Part shown: positions 1 through 5,500 of the stretch, piece by piece | Layout of the letters: each line of letters starts with the position of its first letter | Position numbering within the stretch: the first letter of the stretch is position 1 | Source: Stenotrophomonas sp. | GTDB lineage: Bacteria > Pseudomonadota > Gammaproteobacteria > Xanthomonadales > Xanthomonadaceae | Assembly (NCBI GenBank): GCA_003510825.1 | Contig: DOKO01000295.1 | Coordinates: forward strand, 487 to 5,986 | Direction of reading: 5' to 3' | DNA length: 5,500 nucleotides | The notes under the pieces: model-generated | Seen by the model: only the letters and a program-made list of their open reading frames with translations | Told to the model about the DNA's origin: nothing | Database searches by the model: none | Translations under genes and position numbers: made by a program

Positions 1-472
1 CCCAGCTGGTCAGTGCCGAGCGTGTCAGCACCGCGCGCCACACCCAGTTGCGCGCGCGCAGCTGTTCCAGCTTGGCGGCATTGCGCATGCGCAGCGTTTC
101 CGGCCAGGTCACCACCAGCACCAGCAGCACGCCCGAGGCCAGCAGCAGCACGTACGCCGGGTCGCGGATGCCGGCCACCAGGAAATCGCTGGGCTGCAGG
201 TAATCCAGGATCGACAGCTTGAAGCCCCGGTAGAACCAGAAGCTGCACCACAGCCCGAGCAGCGAGACCAGCAGGTAGGCCACGGTGAACAGCAGGGCCG
301 GCTCACGGCGCATGCGGCGCAGCGCCTGCATCACCGCCGAATCATCATCGCCACGGGTCAGCGGCAGCATCGACCAGTCGGTCGGCGCTTCGGCTGGGGG
401 CATGGCGGGCGCGGCCATGCCCTGCATCCGTGGCACGTCGCCGTAGGCGCCTTCGGTCTCGTTGCTGTCCAT
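1..472 (-). CDS. Membrane protein of unknown function (5' part, runs off the left edge)
   Basis: An open frame starts at the ATG at 472-470 and stays open for 157 codons to the window edge, so the C-terminus is missing. A strong Shine-Dalgarno GGAGG on the minus strand (481-477) lies 4 bases before the ATG and fixes the start. The first ~45 residues are polar and rich in Met, Ala and Pro, probably cytoplasmic. Two hydrophobic segments follow: about residues 59-80 (LLFTVAYLLVSLLGLW then an aromatic stretch) and 105-123 (AYVLLLASGVLLVLVV). A basic segment after the second helix (RMRNAAKLEQLRARN) suggests a return to the cytoplasm. I recognise no family or catalytic motif. The gene is divergent from the exported-protein gene at 573, with 100 bases between them. 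The reading frame and start are well supported; the function is unknown. Confidence 0.8.
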   Translation of the reverse strand, partial: MDSNETEGAYGDVPRMQGMAAPAMPPAEAPTDWSMLPLTRGDDDSAVMQALRRMRREPALLFTVAYLLVSLLGLWCSFWFYRGFKLSILDYLQPSDFLVAGIRDPAYVLLLASGVLLVLVVTWPETLRMRNAAKLEQLRARNWVWRAVLTRSALTSW

Positions 473-525
473 GCTCCCTCCCCCGGTGTCTGCAGCGAGC
501 ATCGCCGAAATTGCGAACGGGTGGT

Positions 526-538
526 AGACCGCTGGTCT
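526..538. repeat. Short inverted repeat between divergent genes
   Basis: AGACC-GCT-GGTCT forms perfect 5-bp arms around a 3-base centre. It lies in the 100-base divergent intergenic region, 35 bases before the start at 573. Its position would suit an operator, but 5-bp arms can arise by chance in GC-rich DNA. I see no convincing promoter on either strand here. CATACT at 543-548 resembles a -10 but has no matching -35. Confidence 0.25.
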
Positions 539-572
539 GCGGCATACTCCAGCCTGCCGCAGGACGCGGCGC

Positions 573-1364
573 ATGAGATCTGCCATGACCCGACGAATGA
601 TGATGCTGGCACTGCTGGCGTGGGCCTGCATCGCGGCACCTGCCGTTTCCGCCGCCAGCCCGCCCGTGGACGATGCGGCGACCGCGCAGGCCCTCGCACA
701 GGCGGAAACGCGGGGCCGGGAAATGTTCGAGCATGACCTGGCCGCCGAGCGCGCGACCGATGCCCTGCTCAAAAAGGGAATGCGTGGTGACAGCCGGGTA
801 CGGGGCTGGATCACCGAGCCGAAGGACAACCGCTACGAAGTCAGCATGATCGGCGAAGGTGCCGTGGTTCTGTATCGGGCCACCACTGATGCACGGGGAA
901 ACCTGGCCGGCGCGATCGAGGCGCTGGCGGTTCCGGCGGCCCCTACCGCCTACCAGGCCGGTGCTGCCGCTGCCCGGGCGCTGGCGACGCAGAGCCGCAT
1001 CGATGCCTGCGCGAAGCGCTACAACAGCGTGGTGCTGCCGGCGCCCGGCGCGACCACCGATGCATGGACGGTCTACCTGCTGCCGGCCACCACCGACCCT
1101 GCCGCAGTCCCGCTGGGCGGCAGCTATCGGTTCGACATCGCGGAGGGCCGGATCACCTCGCAGCGCGCGTTCACCCGCAGCTGCATCCAGCTGAAGCGTG
1201 CGCCGCGCAATGCGGCAATGATCGTCACCCACATGCTCGACCCGACACCGACCGAAGTGCACGTGTTCTGGAGCCTCTGGGCCCGCTCGCCGCTGTACGT
1301 CACCACGGGCGAGGATGTGATCTGGAAGATCGAGGACGGCCGCATCCACCGCGTGAAGGACTGA
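573..1364 (+). CDS. Exported protein of unknown function
   Basis: This 263-codon gene starts at the ATG at 573, with AGGA at 561-564 and an 8-base gap. Later in-frame ATGs at 585 and 597 are possible but have no better ribosome site. The N-terminus is a classic Sec signal peptide: basic residues (R2, R7, R8), a hydrophobic core (MMMLALLAWACIAAPA) and a VSA-A site giving cleavage near residue 27. The predicted mature protein is about 236 residues. It contains a helical Ala-rich N-terminal part (about 32-70), then mixed segments, and two cysteines (C146, C204) that could form a disulfide in the periplasm. The C-terminal part (about 226-263) is rich in aromatic residues (EVHVFWSLWARSPLYVTT) and ends in the charged tail IEDGRIHRVKD. 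I recognise no enzyme motif. The gene is convergent with the chemoreceptor gene, with a hairpin between them. It is well supported as a gene; its role is unknown. Confidence 0.85.
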   Translation: MRSAMTRRMMMLALLAWACIAAPAVSAASPPVDDAATAQALAQAETRGREMFEHDLAAERATDALLKKGMRGDSRVRGWITEPKDNRYEVSMIGEGAVVLYRATTDARGNLAGAIEALAVPAAPTAYQAGAAAARALATQSRIDACAKRYNSVVLPAPGATTDAWTVYLLPATTDPAAVPLGGSYRFDIAEGRITSQRAFTRSCIQLKRAPRNAAMIVTHMLDPTPTEVHVFWSLWARSPLYVTTGEDVIWKIEDGRIHRVKD

Positions 1365-1366
1365 GC

Positions 1367-1396
1367 AGCTGCCACGCGCGCGGACGCGTGGCAGCT
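1367..1396. terminator. Perfect 12-bp hairpin, probable bidirectional terminator
   Basis: AGCTGCCACGCG (1367-1378) and CGCGTGGCAGCT (1385-1396) are exact reverse complements around a 6-base loop CGCGGA. The hairpin starts 3 bases after the stop codon of the exported-protein gene and ends 22 bases before the stop of the convergent chemoreceptor gene. Neither strand has a run of T after the stem. It is therefore not a textbook intrinsic terminator, but its position between two convergent 3' ends makes a role in ending or protecting both transcripts likely. Confidence 0.6.
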
Positions 1397-1418
1397 CCCT
1401 GCGGGCCCTTGTCGAAGA

Positions 1419-3545
1419 TCAGGCGGCGCGCGCCACCACGGCGCGGGCTGCACCGTCCTGCTCGATCTGGAACACCGACACCGAGGTGGTCAGCGCGTTG
1501 GCCTGCTCTTCCAGCGCGCGGCTGGCCGCGGTCGCCTCTTCCACCAGAGCCGCGTTCTGCTGGGTCACCTGGTCCATCTGCACCACCACCTGGTTGACCT
1601 GTTCGATACCGGCGGCCTGTTCCTTGCTGGCCGCAGCGATATCGCTCATCAGCTGGTTGGTGCGCGAACTGGCGTGGGCCAGGCGGGCGATCGCCGCCTC
1701 GGACTGCACGGTCACGGCCAGCCCGCTCTGCACCTTGGCGGCGGCATCCTCGATCAGTTCCTTGATCTCCTTGGCGGCGACGCCGGCGCGCTGCGCCAGG
1801 GTGCGCACTTCGCTGGCGACCACGGCGAAACCACGTCCCTGCTCACCGGCACGTGCTGCTTCGACGGCGGCGTTCAGCGCCAGGATGTTGGTCTGGAACG
1901 CGATGCCATCGATCACCGTGGAGATCTCCGAAATGCGCGCCGACGACTGGTCGATTTCACCCATCACCGTTGCCATCTGCGCCATCGCCTGCTCGGTTTC
2001 GCGCACGGCCGCACCGGCCGCATGCGCTTCGCTGTCGGCCTGGCGGGCCAGGTCGGCGTTCTGGCGCACGGTGGAGGTCAGCTCTTCCATGGAGGCGGCG
2101 GCTTCTTCCAGGTTCGCTGCCTGCTGCTCGGTACGGCGCGAGAGATCGCTGTTGCCGGCGGCCAGTTCCTGCGCGGCGTTGTTGATGCTGTCGGCCGCCA
2201 CCTGGATGCCACGGACGATGCCGGTCAGCTGCGTGGTGGTGGTGTTGGCATCGTCGCGCATGCGGGCGAAGACGCCCTCGTAGTCACCGTCCATGCGCGC
2301 GGTCAGGTTGCCGTGCGAGATCGCGCGCAGCACGTCGGAGACATCGGCGATGCTGGCCTGCGAGCTGGCCATCATCGCGTTGAGGTGTTCGACCATCGCG
2401 CGGTACTGGAACTGGAACGCCTCGGCATCGCCGCGCACGCTGAAATCACCCGCGCCGGCGGCCCGGGCCAGCGTGTCGATCTGGGCGCTGATCGCCATCA
2501 GGCTCTGCTTGACCGCGGCCAGGGTGCGGGTGAACGCGCCCTTCTCGCCGGGATACTGCGGCAGGTCGCGGCTGAGATCGCCGATCGCGTAGCGCTGCAT
2601 GACTTCGGCCATCAGCAGTTCCACCTGCACGTGCGATTCCACCAGGCTGTTGGTGGCCTGCACCATGCGGCCGAAATCGCCGGGGAAGGCGCTGGCATCC
2701 ATGCGGTAGCCGATGGCACCGGCCTCGTGCTGCTCGGCCATCTGCAGCTGCGCGCCGATGGCGGCCTGCACGCTCTGCCGCACGCTGCCCATGGCCTCGC
2801 CCAGCTGGGTCAGTTCATCGCGGCCACCCAGGTGGAAGGACTGGTCCAGCTCGCCCTTGGAGAGCCGCTGTGCCAGCTGCACCGCACGCGCCAGCGGGCC
2901 GGTCAGGCTGCGGCCGATCATCACCGAGGCGGCGATGCCGACCAGCAGCGCTACGCCGCCCAGCACCAGCAGCTGCAGCAGGCTGCGCTCGCCGAGACGG
3001 ATCGCTTCGGCGGCCGCCTCGCGGCTTTCCTTCTCTTCGAAGGCCACGCCATCGGCCAGCGCCTTGTTCCAGCCATTGGCCGCGTCCTGCACCGGGCCCA
3101 GGGTCAACGCGATGGCGCCGGGGAAGTCGCCCTGCGCCATCAGTTCACTGGTCTGCTTGTTGAGCGGGCGCGCAACCGCACGCATGGCCGCGATGGCCTC
3201 GCCCATCGCCTTGCCATCGGCATCGCCGGGCAGTGCCTGGTAGGCGGTCCAGCTGGTTTCGTAGCGCTTGACCAGGTCGGCGATGCGCTGCTCGTCGGCG
3301 TCGCGCGCGTCACCCTGGCGGATCAGCATCTCGCGGCGCACGACCATCATCTGGTTGTTGGCATCGAGCATTTCCGACAGCAGCCGCACCTTGGCTACGC
3401 TGACCTCGACCACCTGCTGCATCGCGTGCTTCTGCACGGCCGTGGCGGTGGCGCCGGTGGTGACCACGGCAGCCACCAGCAGCAGCAACAGGCCAAAGCC
3501 AAGGCCAAGACGCCAGGCGACCCTGACATTCCTCAAGTAGTTCAT
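1419..3545 (-). CDS. Methyl-accepting chemotaxis protein with extended HAMP-like region
   Basis: This 708-residue inner-membrane chemoreceptor should signal through CheW and CheA to the flagellar motor. Domains in order: TM1 about 13-31; a periplasmic mostly helical domain about 32-187, of the four-helix-bundle size; TM2 about 188-211; a first HAMP about 212-265; then about 180 residues with further HAMP-like units. Those show as repeated G-[DN]-[LF]-[ST] turns (GDLSRDL at 322, GDFSVRG at 366, GNLTARM at 412). The signalling coiled coil runs from about 450 to 690, with the canonical tip at about 538-586 (IDGIAFQTNILALNAAVEAARAGEQGRGFAVVASEVRTLAQR, in pieces). Glx-rich methylation helices lie near 472-489 and 644-674. 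The C-terminus (ARAVVARAA) lacks the NWETF-type CheR/CheB tether pentapeptide. The ATG at 3545 is the only in-frame start before an upstream TAA. Its ribosome site is weak (GGA, 9 bases away). The ligand cannot be read from the sequence. Confidence 0.96.
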   Translation of the reverse strand: MNYLRNVRVAWRLGLGFGLLLLLVAAVVTTGATATAVQKHAMQQVVEVSVAKVRLLSEMLDANNQMMVVRREMLIRQGDARDADEQRIADLVKRYETSWTAYQALPGDADGKAMGEAIAAMRAVARPLNKQTSELMAQGDFPGAIALTLGPVQDAANGWNKALADGVAFEEKESREAAAEAIRLGERSLLQLLVLGGVALLVGIAASVMIGRSLTGPLARAVQLAQRLSKGELDQSFHLGGRDELTQLGEAMGSVRQSVQAAIGAQLQMAEQHEAGAIGYRMDASAFPGDFGRMVQATNSLVESHVQVELLMAEVMQRYAIGDLSRDLPQYPGEKGAFTRTLAAVKQSLMAISAQIDTLARAAGAGDFSVRGDAEAFQFQYRAMVEHLNAMMASSQASIADVSDVLRAISHGNLTARMDGDYEGVFARMRDDANTTTTQLTGIVRGIQVAADSINNAAQELAAGNSDLSRRTEQQAANLEEAAASMEELTSTVRQNADLARQADSEAHAAGAAVRETEQAMAQMATVMGEIDQSSARISEISTVIDGIAFQTNILALNAAVEAARAGEQGRGFAVVASEVRTLAQRAGVAAKEIKELIEDAAAKVQSGLAVTVQSEAAIARLAHASSRTNQLMSDIAAASKEQAAGIEQVNQVVVQMDQVTQQNAALVEEATAASRALEEQANALTTSVSVFQIEQDGAARAVVARAA

Positions 3546-3578
3546 GGGGGGGAATCCAAACGTGGAGGGGATGCGCCC

Positions 3579-3606
3579 TTATCGGCCCGCCGCCCGTGCT
3601 CCTTGA
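3579..3606 (-). promoter_or_regulatory. Sigma-28 (FliA) promoter of the chemoreceptor gene
   Basis: On the minus strand GCCGATAA (3586-3579) matches the FliA -10 consensus exactly. Upstream, TCAAGG (3606-3601) resembles the -35 (TAAA in enterics; TCAAG in related gammaproteobacteria). The gap from TCAA to the -10 is 16 bases, against 15 in the enteric consensus. Transcription would start near 3572, giving a leader of about 27 bases before the ATG at 3545. This places the receptor in the late flagellar/chemotaxis regulon. The consensus is established knowledge; the assignment to this gene is inference from position. Confidence 0.72.
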
Positions 3607-3612
3607 CCGTGC

Positions 3613-3637
3613 AACCGCCAACGCTTCGGTGGCGGTT
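3613..3637 (-). terminator. Hairpin downstream of the MerR regulator gene
   Basis: AACCGCCA (3613-3620) and TGGCGGTT (3630-3637) are exact reverse complements around a 9-base loop. The hairpin lies 12 bases past the stop codon of the regulator gene and 6 bases upstream of the sigma-28 -35 element of the chemoreceptor gene. This suits a boundary that separates the two co-directional transcripts. No T run follows on the minus strand, so efficiency as an intrinsic terminator is uncertain. Confidence 0.45.
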
Positions 3638-3649
3638 CACATTCTTCGT

Positions 3650-4015
3650 TCAGCCAGCGACCTCGTGTGGCTGCAGTGGGCAGGCGCTGGCCAGGCGCGT
3701 GGCCAGGTCCTGGCGCAGGGCGCCGAGCGCGGCGATGCGGGCATCGATGTCGGCGAGCTTTTCCTGCAGCGCGGCCGCAAGCAGCGGGCCTGCATCGGCC
3801 TGCTCCCACAGCCTGGGCAGGCGCTGGCCGATCTCGGCCAGGGTGAAGCCGAGCTGCTGGGCGGTGCGGATGTAGTGCACCAGCATCGCCGTTTCGTCGG
3901 GGTAATCGCGGTAGCCATTGGCCAGGCGCCGCGCGCCGATCAGGCCCTGCTTCTCGTAGAAACGCAGGGCTTCGCGCGACAGGCCGCAGGCCTGGGCCAG
4001 CTCTCCAATCTGCAT
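3650..4015 (-). CDS. MerR-family transcriptional regulator
   Basis: This 121-residue protein has the MerR layout. An N-terminal winged helix-turn-helix (residues 2-24, IGELAQACGLSREALRFYEK) includes the RFYE signature. The wing follows (RRLANGYRDYP, 29-39), then the second helix pair (AMLVHYIRTAQQLGFTLAEI, 43-62) and a long dimerisation helix (about 77-110). The effector region after it is very short. Only two cysteines are present: C10 in the HTH and C112 near the C-terminus. The second C-terminal cysteine of CueR (CxxxxxxxC) and the four-cysteine cluster of SoxR are both absent, so a copper or Fe-S sensor is unlikely. The inducer is unknown. It starts at the ATG at 4015 after a modest ribosome site (GGA, 6 bases away) and is divergent from the membrane-protein gene at 4095, its most likely target. 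The regulator probably also controls its own expression from the shared region. Confidence 0.92.
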   Translation of the reverse strand: MQIGELAQACGLSREALRFYEKQGLIGARRLANGYRDYPDETAMLVHYIRTAQQLGFTLAEIGQRLPRLWEQADAGPLLAAALQEKLADIDARIAALGALRQDLATRLASACPLQPHEVAG

Positions 4016-4033
4016 GAGGGTTCCAGAAAACGC

Positions 4034-4064
4034 TTGACCTTGAAGTTTACTTCAGCCCTGACAG
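4034..4064 (+). promoter_or_regulatory. MerR-type promoter and operator for the small membrane protein gene
   Basis: TTGACC (4034-4039) is a good -35. A -10-like TGACAG (4059-4064), a poor match to TATAAT, follows after 19 bases. The spacer contains the palindrome TGAAGT-TT-ACTTCA (4041-4054), nearly centred between the two hexamers. An over-long 19-20 base spacer carrying a dyad is the established hallmark of promoters that MerR-family proteins activate by untwisting DNA. The divergent regulator gene starts 19 bases from the -35. The exact -10 is uncertain; GACAGT, one base on, would give a 20-base spacer. Confidence 0.72.
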
Positions 4065-4094
4065 TACGCCCTCTCTCCCCTGTTGAAGGCGTCC

Positions 4095-4499
4095 ATGCTC
4101 ACCTCCCGCTACCTCCGCATCGTCCGCGCCAGTGCGTTCTACGACCTGGTGGTCACCCTGCCCTTCGCCCTGCCTTGGACCTTCGCACCGCTGCATGCGG
4201 CGATGGCGGCGCTGGCCCAGGCCTGGCAGCTGCCCGGCCAGGTGCCCGCGCTGGACCCGCTGCACATGCTGCTGGCCAACCTGCTCGGCTCGGTGGTGGT
4301 GATGTGGTCGCTGGCCCGCGTGCTTGCCCCCAACGTGCTGCTGGGCCGGCTCGATGCCGCCGCACGCTGGCTGTTCGCGCTGTGGCAGGTGTATGCGGTA
4401 CTGCACGGCGCCAGTGCGATCCTGCTGCTGTTCACCGTGGCCGAGATCGGCTTCGGCGTGCTGCAGAGCTGGCGCATCGAGGATCACCCCGCGCGTTGA
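4095..4499 (+). CDS. Small four-helix integral membrane protein, probable MerR target
   Basis: This 134-residue protein starts at the ATG at 4095, with GAAGG (4085-4089) 5 bases upstream. A TTG at 4083 is in frame but would place the ribosome site inside the gene. Hydrophobic segments lie at about 16-37 (YDLVVTLPFALPWTFAPLHAAM), 57-77 (HMLLANLLGSVVVMWSLARVL), 91-106 and 107-124 (ASAILLLFTVAEIGFGVL), so three or four helices cross the inner membrane. There are no cysteines and no charged transport motif. The overall form recalls small DoxX-like membrane proteins, but I cannot assign it to that family from the sequence. It lies downstream of a MerR-type promoter and divergent from the regulator, so it is probably induced by whatever that regulator senses. 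The function is unknown. Confidence 0.85.
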   Translation: MLTSRYLRIVRASAFYDLVVTLPFALPWTFAPLHAAMAALAQAWQLPGQVPALDPLHMLLANLLGSVVVMWSLARVLAPNVLLGRLDAAARWLFALWQVYAVLHGASAILLLFTVAEIGFGVLQSWRIEDHPAR

Positions 4500-4519
4500 G
4501 CGCTCATCTACCGCTCAGC

Positions 4520-4535
4520 AACACGCTGGTGTTTT
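4520..4535 (+). terminator. Weak candidate terminator
   Basis: AACAC and GTGTT form a 5-bp stem around the loop GCTG, followed by TTC. It lies 21 bases after the stop codon of the small membrane protein gene. The stem is short and the T run minimal, so readthrough into the transpeptidase gene at 4594 is possible. No clear separate promoter for the transpeptidase gene is visible in the 94-base gap. Confidence 0.25.
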
Positions 4536-4593
4536 CACGCGGGCTGGTCGCGGGGTGCAGGCATGGTGGGGGCACGTTCTGCAGGAGCTTCCC

Positions 4594-5500
4594 ATGCTTT
4601 CACCCCGCGTTGCCGTGCTTGCGCTGTCGCTGCTGGTTTCCCCTGCATTCGCGCAGGCCCCGCCAGCCAACCTGCCCGCGCCCATCGCCGAACGCGCCGG
4701 ACCGGACATCGCTGCACGCTCGCCCCTGCACGCGCAGGTACTGCTGGACCGCGCCAATTTCTCGCCCGGCCAGATCGATGGCGAAGTGGGCAGCAACCAG
4801 CGCCGCGCGGTGTCCGGCTTCCAGGCCGCGCACGGGCTGACCGTCACCGGCGAACTCGACGATGCCACCTGGAAGGCACTGCAGGCCGATGCCAATGCAC
4901 CGCTGGCCAGTTACACGCTGACCGCCGAGGACGTGGCCGGTCCGTTCCAGCCGGTGCCGAAGGGCCCCGCCGCACAGGCCAAGCTGAAGGCGCTGGGCTA
5001 CGGCAGCGTGGAAGAGTCGCTCGGCGAGCGCTTTCATGCCTCGCCCGAGCTGTTGAAGGCGCTCAACCCCGGCGTCGACCTGGGCAAGGCCGGCAGCCGC
5101 ATCCAGGTGCCGAACATTGCGCCGGCACCGCTGCCGAAGGCGGCCAAGGTGGTGGTCGACAAATCCGATTCCACCCTGCAGCTGCTCGATGCAGCGGGCA
5201 AGGTGATCGCGCAGGTGCCGGTGTCGTCGGGCAGCCAGCACGATCCGCTGCCGATCGGTGAATGGAAGATCCTCGGCGTGTACCGCGACCCGCCGTTCCA
5301 CTACAACCCGAAGCTGTTCTGGGATGCGCGCAAGGGCGAGAAAAAGGCCACGCTGCCGCCGGGCCCGAACAATCCCGTGGGCCGGGTCTGGATCGACCTG
5401 TCCAAGCCACATTACGGCCTGCACGGCACGCCCGAGCCCGGCCATGTCGGCAAGACCGAATCACATGGCTGCGTGCGCATGACCAACTGGGATGCGCTGC
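4594..5500 (+). CDS. Exported L,D-transpeptidase (YkuD), 3' end beyond the window
   Basis: 302 codons are present and the frame is open at the right edge. The ATG at 4594 follows AGGAG (4583-4587) at 6 bases. A Sec signal peptide occupies residues 1-20 (hydrophobic core VAVLALSLLVS, cleavage after AFA). A PG-binding-1 type domain follows at about 44-97 (LDRANFSPGQIDGEVGSNQR, then FQAAHGL and TGELDDATWKAL). Next is a LysM-like segment at about 139-173 (ERFHASPELLKALNPG, ending RIQVPN). The YkuD catalytic domain begins near 184 and carries H277 (LHGT) and SHGCVRMTNWDA with the nucleophile C293. Such enzymes form 3-3 peptidoglycan cross-links or attach proteins to meso-diaminopimelate in the periplasm, and are insensitive to most penicillins. 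Which of these reactions this one performs cannot be told. All catalytic residues expected up to the edge are present. Confidence 0.93.
   Translation, partial: MLSPRVAVLALSLLVSPAFAQAPPANLPAPIAERAGPDIAARSPLHAQVLLDRANFSPGQIDGEVGSNQRRAVSGFQAAHGLTVTGELDDATWKALQADANAPLASYTLTAEDVAGPFQPVPKGPAAQAKLKALGYGSVEESLGERFHASPELLKALNPGVDLGKAGSRIQVPNIAPAPLPKAAKVVVDKSDSTLQLLDAAGKVIAQVPVSSGSQHDPLPIGEWKILGVYRDPPFHYNPKLFWDARKGEKKATLPPGPNNPVGRVWIDLSKPHYGLHGTPEPGHVGKTESHGCVRMTNWDAL

Noticed and set aside
473..572. Dispersed GTAG-type palindromic elements known from Stenotrophomonas, looked for in all intergenic gaps
   Set aside because: GTAGACC occurs at 524-530, but the stem typical of those elements does not follow, and no other gap shows the pattern.
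612..632. Lipoprotein signal in the exported protein at 573-1364 (cysteine at residue 19)
   Set aside because: The residues before the cysteine (L-A-W-A-C) do not fit the lipobox, which needs a small residue where W17 lies and usually Leu at -3. A standard VSA-A cleavage site follows.
345..1349. Minus-strand open frame of 334 codons opposite the exported-protein gene
   Set aside because: The translation is Arg/Gly/His-rich with no motif and overlaps two well-supported genes with good starts. Long spurious frames are common in GC-rich DNA.
1674..3875. Long plus-strand open frame of 733 codons opposite the chemoreceptor gene
   Set aside because: It mirrors the chemoreceptor codons. Its translation is a low-complexity mix rich in His, Gly, Ala and Arg with no domain. 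The minus-strand product has clear chemoreceptor domains.
4083..4094. TTG at 4083 as an upstream start for the small membrane protein
   Set aside because: The ribosome site GAAGG at 4085-4089 overlaps this codon and is correctly spaced for the ATG at 4095.
3596..4840. Plus-strand open frame of 414 codons spanning the MerR gene and its neighbours
   Set aside because: It crosses the MerR gene, the operator and the membrane-protein gene in the wrong frame, and its translation shows no family features.

Overview
The window is a GC-rich, densely coded stretch of bacterial chromosome. Codon use, protein composition and gene types (tandem-HAMP chemoreceptor, PG-binding/YkuD L,D-transpeptidase, MerR regulator) fit a gammaproteobacterium of the Xanthomonadaceae, most likely Stenotrophomonas. 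That is inference from overall character, not a database match. No tRNA, rRNA, insertion sequence, phage gene or CRISPR array is visible. All gaps between genes are about 100 bases or less.

Layout, left to right. (1) The 5' part of a two-helix membrane protein of unknown function lies on the minus strand and runs off the left edge. (2) Divergent from it, 100 bases away, is a plus-strand gene for an exported protein of unknown function (573-1364). (3) A perfect 12-bp inverted repeat sits in the 54-base gap between convergent genes and probably terminates both. (4) A minus-strand gene encodes a 708-residue methyl-accepting chemotaxis protein (1419-3545). It has a small periplasmic domain, a long stretch of HAMP-like units and a canonical signalling tip. 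A near-perfect sigma-28 (FliA) -10 element lies upstream. (5) A minus-strand MerR-family regulator (3650-4015) is divergent from (6) a plus-strand gene for a small four-helix membrane protein (4095-4499). The space between them holds a -35-like hexamer, a 19-base spacer with a centred palindrome and a poor -10, the usual layout of a MerR-activated promoter. (7) The 5' part of an exported L,D-transpeptidase gene (4594 to the right edge) includes the catalytic SHGCVR motif.

How the parts relate: the chemoreceptor is probably co-regulated with flagellar and chemotaxis genes elsewhere. The MerR regulator and the membrane protein look like a self-contained sensor/effector pair with an unknown inducer. 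The transpeptidase acts on periplasmic peptidoglycan and has no evident functional link to its neighbours. No strong case for a wholly new system emerged. The least explained unit is the MerR/membrane-protein pair.
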